Shown here: one piece after another, positions 1 through 14,717 of the stretch
Layout of the letters: every line of letters starts with the position of its first letter
Numbering within the stretch: the first letter of the stretch is position 1
Assembly: GCF_000165425.1 (NCBI RefSeq)
Contig: NW_001799400.1
Location: 310,001-374,000 of the forward strand
DNA: 64,000 nt
Origin: Paramecium tetraurelia
Taxonomy: Eukaryota; Ciliophora; Oligohymenophorea; Peniculida; Parameciidae
Reading direction: 5' to 3'
Notes under the pieces: model-generated
Database searches by the model: none
Told to the model about the DNA's origin: nothing
The model's input: the letters and a program-made list of their open reading frames with translations, nothing else
Program-made: the position numbers and the translations under genes

Positions 1-1664
1 CACTAGAGGTGAATTTAGGTTGCATTCTTTAGGGTACTTTGAAGAATGCAAATAATTATCAAAGAAGTAATTGGAGTTAAAGAATTAAGTTAATCTCCAT
101 TATTCGGAATTTATGCTCCAAACTTTAAATTGGGTACTTCTTAAGGTTCCTTTGAAAACTCAGTAGTAAAATGAGAGAAAGTTCACAATGAGATTTCTTG
201 TTTTAGCATTTATAAGGATCCCTCACTTTAAGGACTAATTGTTGAAGTGTATAACTAAGTCCAATGATCCTTAATTAGTAGAGTGGAGAGGGAATGAATT
301 TTAATTAGAGGAGTAAGATGTATTTGTTAATGAATAAGTGGCTATGATATTTGATTGGCAGACATACTTTTACAACTATCTTTCCTATCAATCATAATAC
401 TAATTTAGCTAAAGCACGAGTGATGATTAATGGATGTAAACTTTTAGCAAAAGGAGTTTAATTTATCAGTATTTTATAATGGACTTCTGTGCTTACATAC
501 AATATATATTGTAAAAGAACAACATCCAATGGTAGCATGTGCCAGGATACAAGTTGTTATTGAAATCCTTTCTTTGTGAATTGAAATTAAAAGAATAGTA
601 CACAATATCGTTTTTTGATTGTGTAATGGCTGTGTCTCGGAATAACAATATAATAAACATTATCGTAATGATATTATTTAATAAAACAAAGTAAGATCCA
701 TAATTATTATTAGATTGTATTAATCTGATTAGGTTATTTAGGTTTTTGATTTATTGAGTTTAATAATAAATTAATGTCCAGAAACATTAACAGTTTTCGA
801 TTACCCGTTCTTTTTAAATGGGATAAGAATTGTCTTAACATAATCAGAACATGCAATAGCAATCGCTACAGTTTTGGAGTTAATTTACACTAATTTTTTG
901 AAATTTCCGATAGAGTTCCGAAAAGCAGTGATCGATTTATTATTTGAGCCATTGAGTTTTGAGTTGTTTCTGCATTGGTCAAAGAGTGTGAGGACAGTTT
1001 TTATGAGTTTCTTGCTTTATCGGATCTGCCATCAATATAGGAACAATAAGATTTCAGTTATGGATGAAGAATTATTCGAGTAGCAGTATTTGATAGCATC
1101 GAAGCCGAGAAAGAATTTCAGTTTTTATGAGAACCGGAAGGAGGAGAAATAATTGATTGTATTAATCTCTAAATAATATCTAGGCAGATTACATTTACTT
1201 AAAATACACAAGATTTATGATGAATATAGAGTAGGTCAAGATTCAATTGAAATAGTTTCAGATTCATTAAGATCTAAGTGTTCTATAGAATCTGAAGGAG
1301 AAACTGGCTCAGAAGAATCAGTATCATTAGGGGAGTCAGAATATAATTATTTAGGAGTAGAAATAGGATGATAAGGAAGAAATTCCGTCGGAGAAATAGA
1401 TGGTTTTTGAGAGAAGAAATGAATATAGAAATCCTACTAGAAAAAGAACTATCATCTTGTCAGATAACAAGTATAAATATTTTGAAAGTGGCCTTAAATG
1501 AGTTTTCGGAATTGACTAAACAATATACGAAATGGAGACAACAATCACTGAACAATGGAGACCAGATGAGTCCGGAAGAGAAAACCTAAGCGTATATGAA
1601 CTTTTAGGTTCCACAAATTAAGATATTGGTGCATTATGATTAGAGAGAAGGGAAGTAGGATTGA
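1..1664 (+). CDS. 3' part of armadillo-like protein, DUF1765/UPF0592-type
   Basis: The 5' end lies outside the window; the reading frame begins at base 2. Two introns (733-758, 26 nt; 1357-1379, 23 nt) leave 538 codons ending at TGA 1662-1664, with TAA/TAG read as Gln. The central part carries a block around 780-1060 with the pattern L-F/E-LFLHWS-x3-VR-x2-F-x3-LLYRI. This resembles the conserved core of the fungal/protist DUF1765 (UPF0592) family, whose function is unknown to me. The C-terminal third is acidic and serine-rich, then basic and helical. Seen: one continuous ciliate-code frame with two good short introns. Inferred: the family name, from recall of the LHWS-VR motif only. Confidence 0.6.
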
Positions 1665-1717
1665 TATATTAACTATTTATGCTCTTGATTTAAAGATTTA
1701 ATTTAAATAAATTAATT

Positions 1718-3465
<1,748 letters not shown>

Positions 3466-3535
3466 TAAATAATAATAACATAAATATTTAAAATCCCAAT
3501 ATATAAGAATAATTCTTATAAATTAATACATTTTA

Positions 3536-6488
3536 TCAATTTATCATTAGTTTCTCCCATTCCACAATAGTTTGTTCAAGATTATCAACACTCTATTGCA
3601 ACCTGTCTTCAGCAAACTTGGACATAATGGACCAAAGAGGTCGTACTATGAATTTGAAAAACCCAACTTCCGATTTGGCCATAATAGGTAACTAAGATTA
3701 TCATTTATCATACTTAATCTAAATCCTTCATGTACGGCAGTTGGGGATATCCAAATTTGCCTTCCAAACTGTATTATTCCTAGAATTCCATATTCACTCT
3801 TGTACTCCATTCCCTACTCAATTTAAATGGTTTGGCTCCTCCAGTGAAGTCAGATGTATGAATAATCATACCTGTCATTAATTTGATGTCATCTTCAGTT
3901 CCAAAGTTCAGTTCCTTCATTCTGGCCTCAAAGTTTTTCATTAAATTGAAATGCTCTGTTATATCTGTATATAGAATATTAGAAATGAAGAGTTTACGAA
4001 ACTCTCTGAATTCAGATGATGTAAAATTAGGGATAATGTTTGTTGCAGGAGCACATAACAATTTTATTGAAGTGGCTGCATGATGTTATTCTAACACACT
4101 TCTATCATGATATCTAATAGCCAAATTGGATAAGCTATTGATCTCAAAAATGTTTGTTCTTCCTGTATGAGATACATCGTGACACAGTCCAGAGAGAATC
4201 AATGCAAATCTCGTGAATTGATTCAATAAATGTGCATATTAGGTCTTCATTATTTCCAAACTGATAGCATGTGTACATTACATAACTGTTACTCCATGAT
4301 CATAATTATGAAATTAATTGCCTCTCTTATTATATTTATATTCCAATGCACATAAGAAACTGCATAAGGCATCCTCACTTATCTTGTAGTCTTCAATGAA
4401 ATTATTCCTTCTCAATATTGAAAATACCACTTTCTATTTCTCTAACCAATCCGCACTATAAGGGAGTATATTAAATTCAAAGTTATCTATATTCTCAATA
4501 CAAGTCTCTGTGATTGTATCTGGATAAAAATGATTAATCCCTTTAGTTTTTGGAATCAAACGAATGCTCTCACTTTCTTAAAGCGAATTTCTTTAATCTA
4601 GATGTCTAGGACTAAAACTTGGACTGAAATTTTTGAATTAAGATTATTTCTGAGTTGCCTTGGGTTTAAACATTTACACTACAGAATTCTTTAGTTATGG
4701 ATGTTTTTATTCTAACTTATCCAAATATTGTCTAGTTTCTTATTAAAGAAAACTCTTTCTTAGTTTTTACCACTAATTTGCATCAAGTGATTTCTAGTTA
4801 TATCTGAACCACCCTTATTAAAATATCACAAAAAAGCCTTTAAAATACTTCTCCTCCATTTTCATAAACACTTCATAGGTTGCATTACTATCTGTTAATT
4901 TCCATTTATTTTGATCCTGTAATTGATTCTCAATATGCTGAATCAGACTCTTATTCTTGAATATGCTTGTGTAGGACGCATTATAAAATTAAGGGTTAAA
5001 ATTAATGTTGAATTCTTCTGCCAATTTACTGGTAATTGGTTATGAGACAAATGTAATTTATCCTTGCTTATCAAACTCAAATATCAATGAATCTTGAGAT
5101 TTCACAAAAAATTTGTAGAATGTTGTTCTATCGTAGCATTGCTTAATGAACTTCAGATATTTATTGAAACTCAAATTGAGTTATTTATAAACATTCATAT
5201 CTTCCTTTTTATTTAAATCAAAGCATATATGAATGCTTAAGTTTAAGGAATCTCTAAAATCGAATTCAACAAATGGATGCATACTTATAAAAGATGTATT
5301 GTCCTTGCAGACTTTGTATCTTTCACTCAAGATGGAAATCGATTTATGAATAAAGAAATATTTAGAACATCTGATAAAAGCTATTCCTATGTCTTGAATC
5401 ATATGAGACAGTTGTAATGGATTAAAACATTGAACTCTGGCTTGTTTTAGGGTTTCAAGTAGAAATTAGGCCAATTGGTTGACTTCTTCAAAAAACTGGT
5501 ATTCATTGCAAAGGGACAGAAAAGATTCAATAATAATTTTGTGTTCTCCTTTGGAATGAAAGCAAAATAAACAAGTGGAATTCTGTATTTTTAGTACATA
5601 ATTTCTTTTGAATTTATTAGTTTAAAATAATGAAGCTATTTCTGGGTATGTTTCTGAAATTTCAATAACATTACCCTCTAGAATAGATTGAATTTCTAAT
5701 TTCTACTGATCAGTTAAATTTATTTCATTAAATTACCCATCTTCCGAGCTGTAAACTTCATTGTTAAATATAAATGATATTTCATCAGCATCTACCAAAT
5801 TTTTCATAAAAGCCCTTAAAACATTATTTAAATGTTCGGTAGATAATTTATCATCCATTAAAAGGAGATGGCATCTCAAATAGTCATTAAAATGTTACTG
5901 GAATAAGAATAAATAAAATTACTTTCATATCCTTATATAGTTATGAAAGATTCTCAATCACTTAATTGGAATCAGTTATGTTTGTTACCTATTTCTACGA
6001 ATTGCTGGGAGTTGATGTTGCTGTTTTGGTTATAAATTCTCCTACTTTCCTGAGCTTTTCATTGATTTCTTGGTTTAAGTACTTTATATATAAGGTAGAA
6101 TGATTACAAATTATGAATCGGATTGCCAGAGAGTCATTAGTTGATCATTCAGTTCATCTAACTATGCTATTAATTTAGACTCATTAAATTACGAAACCCT
6201 TGAGAGTGAGTTTCCTCTCCTTCTTTATCTTATGGGACTGTCATTTTCCCCTGAAGATTGGTACCTTATCTTCGGTTATGGTTCAATAGTTTGTAAATAT
6301 TAAAGAATGGCACTTTAGTAATCTTATTCATCATAGATGGCGCAAATAAGATTATTCAATTGATACTCTTTGGTGGTCAGATTCACCTTCAATAAATGCT
6401 TTTATTTAGATGTAATAAATCCTCTCTACTCTAGATCATTTATTTGGTTAAAAAACTTGATGTAGTTGCTTAAGTTTTATTTTGGCAT
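3536..6488 (-). CDS. 3',5'-cyclic nucleotide phosphodiesterase with PAS-like region
   Basis: Predicted class I phosphodiesterase of 959 residues hydrolysing cAMP and/or cGMP. The C-terminal third holds the HD-type catalytic domain: a histidine pair in HNYDHGV, the metal motif HDVSHTGRTN (HDxxHxGxxN), LEQHH, and a further metal ligand in HTSDF. The C-terminal signature QEQYSLEGKFGYPQLPYMKD includes the conserved purine-binding Gln region. Upstream, around residues 450-560, lies a PAS-like stretch (QDSLIFEFDKQGQITFVS). The first 300 residues are Q/S-rich. Three introns (26, 25 and 22 nt) leave an exact 960 codons. The start ATG at 6488-6486 is only 18 bp below the stop of the acylphosphatase gene. 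Nucleotide specificity cannot be told. A cyclase and a CNBD channel occur elsewhere in the window. Confidence 0.92.
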
Positions 6489-6506
6489 AAATATTATATT
6501 ATAAAA

Positions 6507-6903
6507 TCACTTCTATTTTTTATCATCCCTCACCTAGAAATCTTTATATTATAATTTATCGATTTCTCTCTCATTTGTTTTAATCATCTTCTCAATTCTA
6601 TAATTAAAATTAACAATTCAAAATACTTGCTTTTTGGAGATCCCACATTCGTTAACCAATGGATCCTAAGAAAGTTAAGAATCGCTAAATATTTTACATT
6701 TCTTCACACTTCTTATGATCACCTTAAGCAACTCCCTTGACTGACCCATCTTATTGATTCTCAACCCATCCTACCAATCCCAAATTAGTTCCTTGCTCTT
6801 TTGTAAATTTTCTAAAGTATACTCCTATTTTAGATTCAAGATCTTAATTACCTTGTACTTTTCCAAAAACCTGAAAATCAAAGCTAAAATACTTTTTGAT
6901 CAT
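6507..6903 (-). CDS. ACYP: Acylphosphatase
   Basis: Small cytosolic enzyme hydrolysing acyl-phosphates such as 1,3-bisphosphoglycerate. After removing three introns (27, 32 and 29 nt) it encodes 102 residues, the normal family length. The catalytic loop reads FGKVQGVYFRKFT; its Arg binds phosphate. The catalytic Asn sits in LGLVGWVENQQDGSV. The family C-terminal block is also clear: HWLTNVGSPKSKIEKM. The first intron falls exactly between VQG and VYFRK. The gene is squeezed between neighbours: its stop is 18 bp from the phosphodiesterase ATG, and its ATG is 9 bp from the divergent ATG at 6913. Confidence 0.95.
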
Positions 6904-6912
6904 TTTAATATA

Positions 6913-8101
6913 ATGTTATAAATGAATAAAACTGGAACAGGCTTTAAGACTCTTAAATTAAGATCATCTCACTCCTTTCGTCCATAGAGTGCTTATTAGG
7001 AATAAATAGTGAGTATAATTCCATTTGAAATGAGTGAACAAGCCTACTCAACCTCGCTTAAGATGGACCTATTAAATATTGAAGATGAAATCTCAAAACT
7101 CAATAAATTAGGCATTCAGTAATCTAGATTGAGTTCAACTCACACCTAAAAAATAAAACAATGGATTTCAAATATAAAAATGAATGATAAATGTTTGGAT
7201 CCTCAAAGAGTTATTCAAATTTGCAATTGTTCTGATGCCAATGAGGCTGTTGTTAAATTGTACAATATGATCTAAAATTTTGACTTCTACGTCAATAAAA
7301 TAACAGAACTTCAATGTATTCATTACTTATAATACGAATAATGTTTTTCTAACTTCTAATCAAACTACTTCTAAAAAATAGCATCTCAAGGGATATTACC
7401 AAATAGGTTCTTGATGAGTCTATTGAATTTAGAGATAATTGAATATTTAGTTTAGAAGAAGGGGGATCTGAGTCAATCAAATGGAGAGAGTATTTTACAA
7501 AAAAAGTTGTACGATTTAAAAGATGAGAACATTAAACTATTGACTGAAATCAAATCCTTGTAAAACCAATGCAAAAAACTATAGGATTAACTATCAAATT
7601 CAACTACTTTAAGTCAAAGTCAATTGAGTCATATCACTGTAGAATTGCCTCCTAATCCTGCATCCTATTATAACAAAGTAATTGACGAAGTCAAAGATAG
7701 TTACCAAAACCTCGTAACTATGTTAAGAGATGTAAACATTAATTGAATAATTAAATAGGACAATTTATAGCTTGGATTGAAATTAAGTGAAGTGCAATAA
7801 AAGTTTACAAATGCGAGCAATGAAATCATCGAATTAAATAAAAAGATTGATAACATGAAGAGTCAGAAAGTGAGATAACTTATCTATATTATAGGATGAC
7901 TTGTATAAAAGGTTTGTGGCTAAATACAAAACTACAGAGGAATTTGAATAATCATATGAAGCTGCCTTAAAGGAGGAATATTCTTCTATGGAAATGTCAT
8001 TCAAACAAAAAATCTAATAGTTATAATATAGAATTGATTAAAAATTAACAGAGATTATTAAAAGAAATTAGTAAAATTATCTTTCTATAAAATTAGCTTG
8101 A
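6913..8101 (+). CDS. Coiled-coil protein, unknown function
   Basis: Encodes 378 residues after removal of two introns of 27 and 25 nt. The N-terminal 60 residues are Ser/Arg-rich. Two long heptad-rich segments follow, roughly residues 60-230 and 260-370, with many Leu, Lys, Glu and Gln. No enzymatic motif is visible. The start could also be ATG 6922 or ATG 7028; the first Met begins only 9 bp from the divergent acylphosphatase start. Structural or cytoskeletal roles are likely, but that is inference from composition only. Confidence 0.8.
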
Positions 8102-8169
8102 ACAAAAGTAAATTATCGATTAATAGAGTGATAGAGAAAGAATGCTTATTAAGAAAATGAGTTTATATT

Positions 8170-8890
8170 AAAAGCTTTGAATTAATATTTCAATAATTAT
8201 TTTGATAGGTCAACCTTTCTTGCTCCTGCTCCACTAAACGTTACTTCTCTTCTTATTTAATCCTCAAATCCTAGATGTTCACACATCCATATTACTTCAA
8301 TACGTTTCTTAATTTAATAATCATTCTCAGATTTTGGGACTCTCAAACTCATTAAGGCCAACTATGATTTATTTTAAGTGCACAGTGATGATATGGCAAT
8401 CATGATTTCACAAAAGTATAAAACTGTTTGAATGATTACTAATCCTAATTACATTGGATAATTCAAAGTTGGAATAATATACTGCATCACTTAAAGAGCA
8501 AGAGATACAATGGTAATGAGCACAAATGAAAATAATTCTGGAAACTTAAGCTAATTGACAGTTAATACCTATTCTTTAATATTCCCGCTATATCCATTTG
8601 ACAGGCGAAACCCTTCTAGCACAGCCCATATGAGCAACAATACTAAATTCAACGTATCCATCAAATTTGATTTGACTATCCAAAGCTAAATATGATGAAA
8701 GCGTAAATTTTACTCTTTGTATATTAATACCTAAAGTGACATACAGGAACAATAAGGAGAAATATGCATTGAAGTAGAGTAATTTCTGTAATAACAAACT
8801 AGCAGTAAGTTAGGATTCTAGGAAACGAGTTGCTCTTGGACGAGGATAGGAAGTCGATCCGTAAATAATGTGTCTTACACTTTGTTTATT
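8170..8890 (+). pseudogene. Decayed coding stretch, family not recognised
   Basis: Between two healthy genes, the + strand keeps protein-like segments of beta-strand character (for example FNVSIKFDLTIQS) in one frame. They are broken by TGA at 8429-8431 and a TGA TGA pair at 8693-8698. The reading then looks better one frame on. No set of short introns that I could find removes these breaks. It may be a relic of a secreted or surface-type protein. Alternatives are noncoding sequence with chance open frames, or a gene whose introns I missed. Confidence 0.3.
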
Positions 8891-8908
8891 ATTTTACATA
8901 TTAAAAAA

Positions 8909-11122
8909 ATGTAATAAGAAGATTTCACTCCTTGGCTAATTTAAATGTTACAGCCTGTATATCAATAAATTCTATTGTTAGTATTCCTCCATCTTTGAAA
9001 CTATGTACTCAGTCGGTTTTAAAATATTTGACACAATTATCTTGAAATAAGGAGAACCAAAATAATGGTTCTACACGGATGATAAAGTAATCATAATGAT
9101 AAATTTCGAAAGCACTGCATTAAGACACATGATGATGAGTGGCTAAAATGGAGAGTTTTTGGAACCTATTGTAGAGCCAAGAATGTCAATAGATTAGGTG
9201 AGTATATTTAGTCCGACAACTTGGATTAAGTACAATTACAAACCCCATGCAAATGTGAGGAATTAAAAATTACATGCAAATGTTACATATTCCATTTCGA
9301 ATAGAAATTACCATAAGGTAACATAAAATCATCAATTCTAATAGGACGTATTTATAGGGCAGTTTCATAAGAAGTAGCAAATGAACTTTTTAAAAATCCT
9401 AATGAGAAATCAGAAATCATTACTAATTGGACCAAGATTATTGGTTGTGGAGTAACAAAATCACCTAAACACATATTTTAAGTAACAGTTTCTAAAGAAT
9501 AAATTGATGATCAACCTAAATTTAGAGTTAATAGAAAGAGATTTGCCTAAACTCCCTTATAAAAGGAAGAATTCTCTAAACAAGAAAATATAGTCAAAAA
9601 ACCTGTCTATCTAAAAGAAGAATATGACAAATCTTTGGCAGCACAATAAAATGTGAAATGTGAACATTTTGCTTTTAGTTTGCTAAGATTTTTAGAAGGG
9701 AGACTCTAAAGATCCATTTAACTTCTACAAGTAGAGTTTTTTATGACTGAAGGAGATCTATAAATATATTTGACAGGTTTAGACAATATTCAATTTCATT
9801 CTGATGGAGAACCAGTAGAAATAGCTACCTTATATCCTGTGAAACAGTAGGTTCATAACTTCGATAAATGTGCTGGTTTGTATTGCCATTATGCGACCAA
9901 TAACATTTTTTATGATGAATTTGATGAACAATTTTCGTTATTCATAATGGCAGGAGAGAAAGAAACACATAAGAAAATTACTTATAAATCTATATTTCTA
10001 GATATGATTGAGAGATTTAAAACCATTAAAATGTTAGAACCCTATCTTAATAAGCCACCAACTGAATAATTGATATTCAAATTAAGGATATGTAATTTAT
10101 ATTATAATTTATAGATTATTCATTGGGAGATATTACAAATAGTGCTTTTTTTAAGCATTTAAAGATATCCAATTTCTATAAATAAGAAACTGTTTGTTAG
10201 TTTTGTTTTCATGTTTATAATAAAATAGATTCATTAAGGAATTAGTATTTAAAGAATAAGAGAACAATACTAAATTCTTAATAAATTGAAGCAGAAGTTT
10301 CCAAATTTATGAGTTAAAGTAATAGAATCATTAATTTTTAAAGATTATGCCTAGAAGGAAGCTAAGGTGTAAATGAGATTTCATAATAAATTCTTTGATA
10401 AACTCAAACAATTCGATACAGATCAACTAAAGTTCTTTTAGGAATTTACATTGTCAAGTGTTCAAGATGATAAATACTTTTTGAAAAGAGGGAAGACGAC
10501 TAGATCACTTTAACAGCATTAATAGGCTGGATTTTAATTGCCTACCATTATCAAGGTTCAAGTGAATGACAAAGATAATATGATAAAGAAGACAAAATAT
10601 TTGATACCAAAGGAGTAGGCCGAATCTTTAGGTTTGAAGCACTATTTGGGTCATGCCAAGAATTTACCTTTTAGTGATTAAGGCTTGGCTATTAGTAAAA
10701 GTTCACTTGAGTTAAATAAACTTCAAGATAAGATAAGGGAAATATAAATGATAAAAGAGAGAATGGATTTAGAGAAAATTAAAAGAGTGAGAGAGGATAT
10801 CTAAGTGATTATGTGTACATATTATGGGAAAGGAAAAGAAGAGAAGGACCGTTTGGTTGATTTTGTTGAGACTCTCAAGAAAAGAGAATAATAATTAGAA
10901 TTTTTAGAAGAGACATCACAATAAATAAGATCTCCTGCGATTCAGATTGTAACTGACAAGAATGACTTTTTATCTGAAAATTAAAGGAAAATTAAATAAG
11001 ATAAAGAGAAAAAAGAATAAGAGATATTGTAGACTAAGAAAGACTTTTTAGAAGTTAATAGTGATCTTGCCTTCTCTGTATTTAGAAGAGATTATGTATC
11101 TGAACGCAATAGTGAATATTGA
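8909..11122 (+). CDS. Uncharacterised Cys-containing protein of 695 residues
   Basis: Five introns (25, 26, 27, 23 and 25 nt) bring four shifting frames into one 696-codon reading, strong support for a real gene. Visible features: a compact cysteine cluster PCKCEELKITCKCY around residue 110, a second Cys/His pair KCAGLYCHYATNN near residue 310, and CQFCFHVYNKID near residue 420. The last 250 residues are charged and helical with coiled-coil character. I recognise no family. Spaced cysteine pairs could bind metal. The next gene starts 24 bp downstream on the same strand. Confidence 0.8.
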
Positions 11123-11146
11123 TTTTATATTTTAATTTTTTTGTAA

Positions 11147-12196
11147 ATGGCTTCCCATCTGATTCGGTATGTTTTAGTAATTCTATTCATAGTAAAGATT
11201 ATGAAACTGGCAAATTTTTTCTGATCAATAATGTGAATGGGGCAACATAAGAGATTACAAAAACAGGGGATTTTATTAAAAAGTTTAGCTTGGATTATAC
11301 TGGCAAGTTAGGATTCAAAAGTAGAATTCAATAACCAGATCCATGTCATTACCCTTGTGGAATTGAATCATTATCTCAGTTTCCCCAATTCTATATTCCT
11401 TAGCCAGATAAATTTGATGGTTATGCTCAATTGCCTCGTACTTTACAAAAGCCTTTTTATAATAATGATAGGAGGTAGAGATCCGATGCTACAATTGAGA
11501 GTGCTCTGGAATTGGTGAAATAACAATCTTTTAATAACAAATACTAAATAGATAAACCTATTAAACATATAACAGGAACTCTAAATGATTTTAATTTTGT
11601 ATAAAATTTGAAGAAAATTAAAATACTCGAACATCGTAAAAGTACAAAACAGAGAAATTTTACCAATCATATCAATAGCGTCAAAGTGATAAATAAAGAA
11701 GAAATCCAGCCTCCAAATCTCACCTTACTTAGAAGAAGCAGAATCAAATCTTAATTATTACCTAAAACTCTCCCTTTTTGCAGCAGTAATTCTAGAGAAC
11801 CCTCAGAAATTAGAAATATTGTCCCCTTAGAAGATAGAGAAGTTCAAAGTATAAATCAATTCCAATAATACTAATCTGAACATAAGGAAAGTGAAATCAT
11901 GTACCAGTCTAGAACCTTTGTTAAATCACAAAGCCAATCTAAAGTAACTAGAAATGATCTGCATAATTCTCATCTTACATTAAATCACTTCAAGGAAAAG
12001 GTAGAGGTTGCCCAAAAAGAAGAAAATGCATACATAATACCATAATAAAAGGAAAAGATTTCAATCTCTTCAAAAGGAAGGTTTAGTGCGATTAAGACCA
12101 AAAGTAATGGGGACTAATATGTCACAGATCGAATTATAATGAAATTATGTATTATTGTTAAATATTATATTAGTTTAGCCAGACCTATTTAAATGA
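11147..12196 (+). CDS. Uncharacterised basic, low-complexity protein
   Basis: 332 residues after removing a 26-nt intron just behind the start and a 25-nt intron near the end; the coding length divides by three. The N-terminal 100 residues include DYETGKFFLINN and a Pro/Cys-rich patch (PDPCHYPCG). The rest is Ser, Lys, Arg and Gln-rich and looks disordered. It is convergent with the roadblock light-chain gene (17 bp between stops). Function unknown; nothing points to an enzyme. Confidence 0.75.
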
Positions 12197-12213
12197 TATA
12201 AATATATATTTCA

Positions 12214-12566
12214 TCATTAATCATCTTCTCCTTATTTTTTAGGTCCTTAAATAACAATTAATAAAAGGTCTTTGTCTGGTGCAATGAGGATTTCATTTTA
12301 CTTTGATTTTATCCGCAAAAATGCTAAATCATTTGTTGGGTCCAAGTCACGCACCAAAGATCTTGCTTTTTAAGCCAAAATAGGTATAGATTTAGCTATA
12401 GTGTCACCTTATTTTACAATCAAATATAACAGTTACCTTCCTCTTTTTTCTCATTCAAATATGTTGTTCTTGTAATTGTCCCTTCATGATTTACTATTAC
12501 TATGCCTTAAACTGATTTGTGATTTTTTATTCTGTTAATCGTGTCCTCGATGTCGACGTCTGACAT
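12214..12566 (-). CDS. DYNLRB: Dynein light chain roadblock/LC7
   Basis: Light chain that dimerises and binds dynein intermediate chains in cytoplasmic and axonemal dyneins. One 29-nt intron leaves 107 residues. The family is unmistakable: an N-terminal helix DTINRIKNHKSVQGIVIVNH, a central RSLVRDLDPTNDLAFLRI, and NEILIAPDKDLLLIVIQGP. The length matches the family with a short acidic tail. It sits between the convergent 11147-12196 gene and the RCC1-like gene on the same strand. Confidence 0.96.
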
Positions 12567-12666
12567 TTTATTATAATATATATTAATTATTAAATATATA
12601 AAGCCTTAATTAAATTTTTGCTTGTCTCTCATTAGTATATTCAATTAGTAATAAAAAATAAAAATA

Positions 12667-14684
12667 TCATTTTCCATTCTACTATTTCAAATTAAACATA
12701 AACTCCAATTTAATAAGTTTAACTTGAATATCTAATCTAAAGAATAACTTTCTTAAAATAATGTCTTGTTGTCTTTTTTTCAATTTTAATGACTCATCAT
12801 TATCACTCTTTGAAGATGGTGCATTTTTCATATATTTTTAAACTTTTACAGGAGAGACTTCAGTTTTTTTACTGCTTGGCCCTACGCTGTTGGTTCGTAG
12901 AGAAGGTGGAATTTAAGAAGAAGAAGCAACTCTTATTAGTTATGGTTCCTTCAGTATTTTTTAATTAGATTGCTAGTTGACATTAATCACATCAAGAGGT
13001 TAAGCAACTGGAGTACGCTTTGTTGTATCTTCAATAAGTGTTTAATCAACGTGATACATGGCATTACTTAAATCTAAAGCTTCAAAATTATTTATTAATG
13101 GCGTTTAATTTTATTTTGTTTCTGGTACTGCAACTTAAGTTTCAATTTACAATTATTTAAATCTATTAGTTTCAACACTTGATCCTCTTGCAGTGCTATT
13201 TCTTCTGCTCCTTAGAGGAGTGTATATTTTTTCAGGTCTAATAGCATTGCAATTTAAGGGTTGAACTCTAACACGAGAAGATGACTATTTTTAATCAGGA
13301 GGATTTAGCGATATTTTAACATCGAAACTTGGTTGTCTTACATCGGCACTTTAGTTAATCTTAGTCAAGACTTTCTATTCACTTAATTAAAGTGAATGGT
13401 TTTTGCTTGATGAAAAATTATTTTCTTTAACAGGAGATTTTTATTTTATCGGAGAATGCTTATGGGATAAAGTTTATAGATTTTAGTCTATTTTAACAAC
13501 TTACATAACTCTATCCTCAACTTCTTCTTGTGATATATCTTGAGAAAATGTAACTAAAGTTTTATACAACTTCACATTTTGTTTAAGTGGTGATTATTTT
13601 TTTTCAATTATTTGTTAGTTTTTTTCTTTCAAAATATTTTTTATTTCAGTTAAATTTTCATCTAATTATCCATCAAAATCTGATATCATTTCAATTTTTT
13701 TTATTTTATTTTCTTAATCTTATTTTTTGAATATATTCAATTTTTAAGGACTACTTTTTTTTGGTTATATTTATATTTAATCAAAAATTGACATTATGTT
13801 TTAAATCTTATTACTTTCCTATTGTTTTTTTTCTGTTTGTAAAATCTGCATAAAACTATCATGCTATTAATCAATAAAATCACTGTTGTTTTAATAATCA
13901 ATAGCAGATTATTGATCCATTATCTCTACGGCATTCTTTTATTTTTAATTTTACATTTATTCTGGCTTTAAGAATGACCTTATCTTTTTTGTTTACGTAA
14001 TTTCATCTTGTGATTTTAATTCACTTGGATTTGAAGATAGAATATTTTCATTGATTTCTTCTTTTTAAGTCTATGATTTGAGAATTTAATCTATTGTTTT
14101 TTCTGGTTTTAACTATAATTTACTAAAAAAACTATTCAATGAAGATTAAATCGGAGGCAATTATAGCTCTGTCAATTAGATTGTATTTTCCTGAGATGCT
14201 ATAGGCAAATTAAAATCTTGGGATAAACTCTATTATTATAAATTTTCGTAATTTTTTGATTATGGCTTACAATCTGTCTAGTTATCGAAAATATCATAGA
14301 TTTGAAGTTTTTATCTTTAATACTTTCCTTTCTCTTCTTCTTAGCAAATGCTTTATTCAACTGAACTTTCCTCATCCAATGTATACAAACTATTATTTTA
14401 TGTTTTAAATTTAGGTTGATCATAAATTTCTCTAATTGACTGCAATTTTTGGCTTATGATATTTTATTATGAATAAATGGTATCTTAATCAATTTATTTT
14501 ATCTTTTGAAGATTTTCACAATTATTATTATTATTATCAATTTATTACTCTATATTTTATTCGTATCTTTATTGTAAAATTAAATCAAATTATTTTTTGT
14601 ACTAATCCAACAATTTTGAAGATTATCTTATTTCTTCAGAACATTGTTTAGGCGAGTTTATTGAATTTACTAATTAATCTAAAC

Positions 14685-14717
<33 letters not shown>

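Noticed and set aside
1368-1589. Separate small gene beginning MIRKKFRRRNRW
   Set aside because: A 23-nt intron at 1357-1379 joins this frame to the upstream protein, so it is its C-terminal exon.
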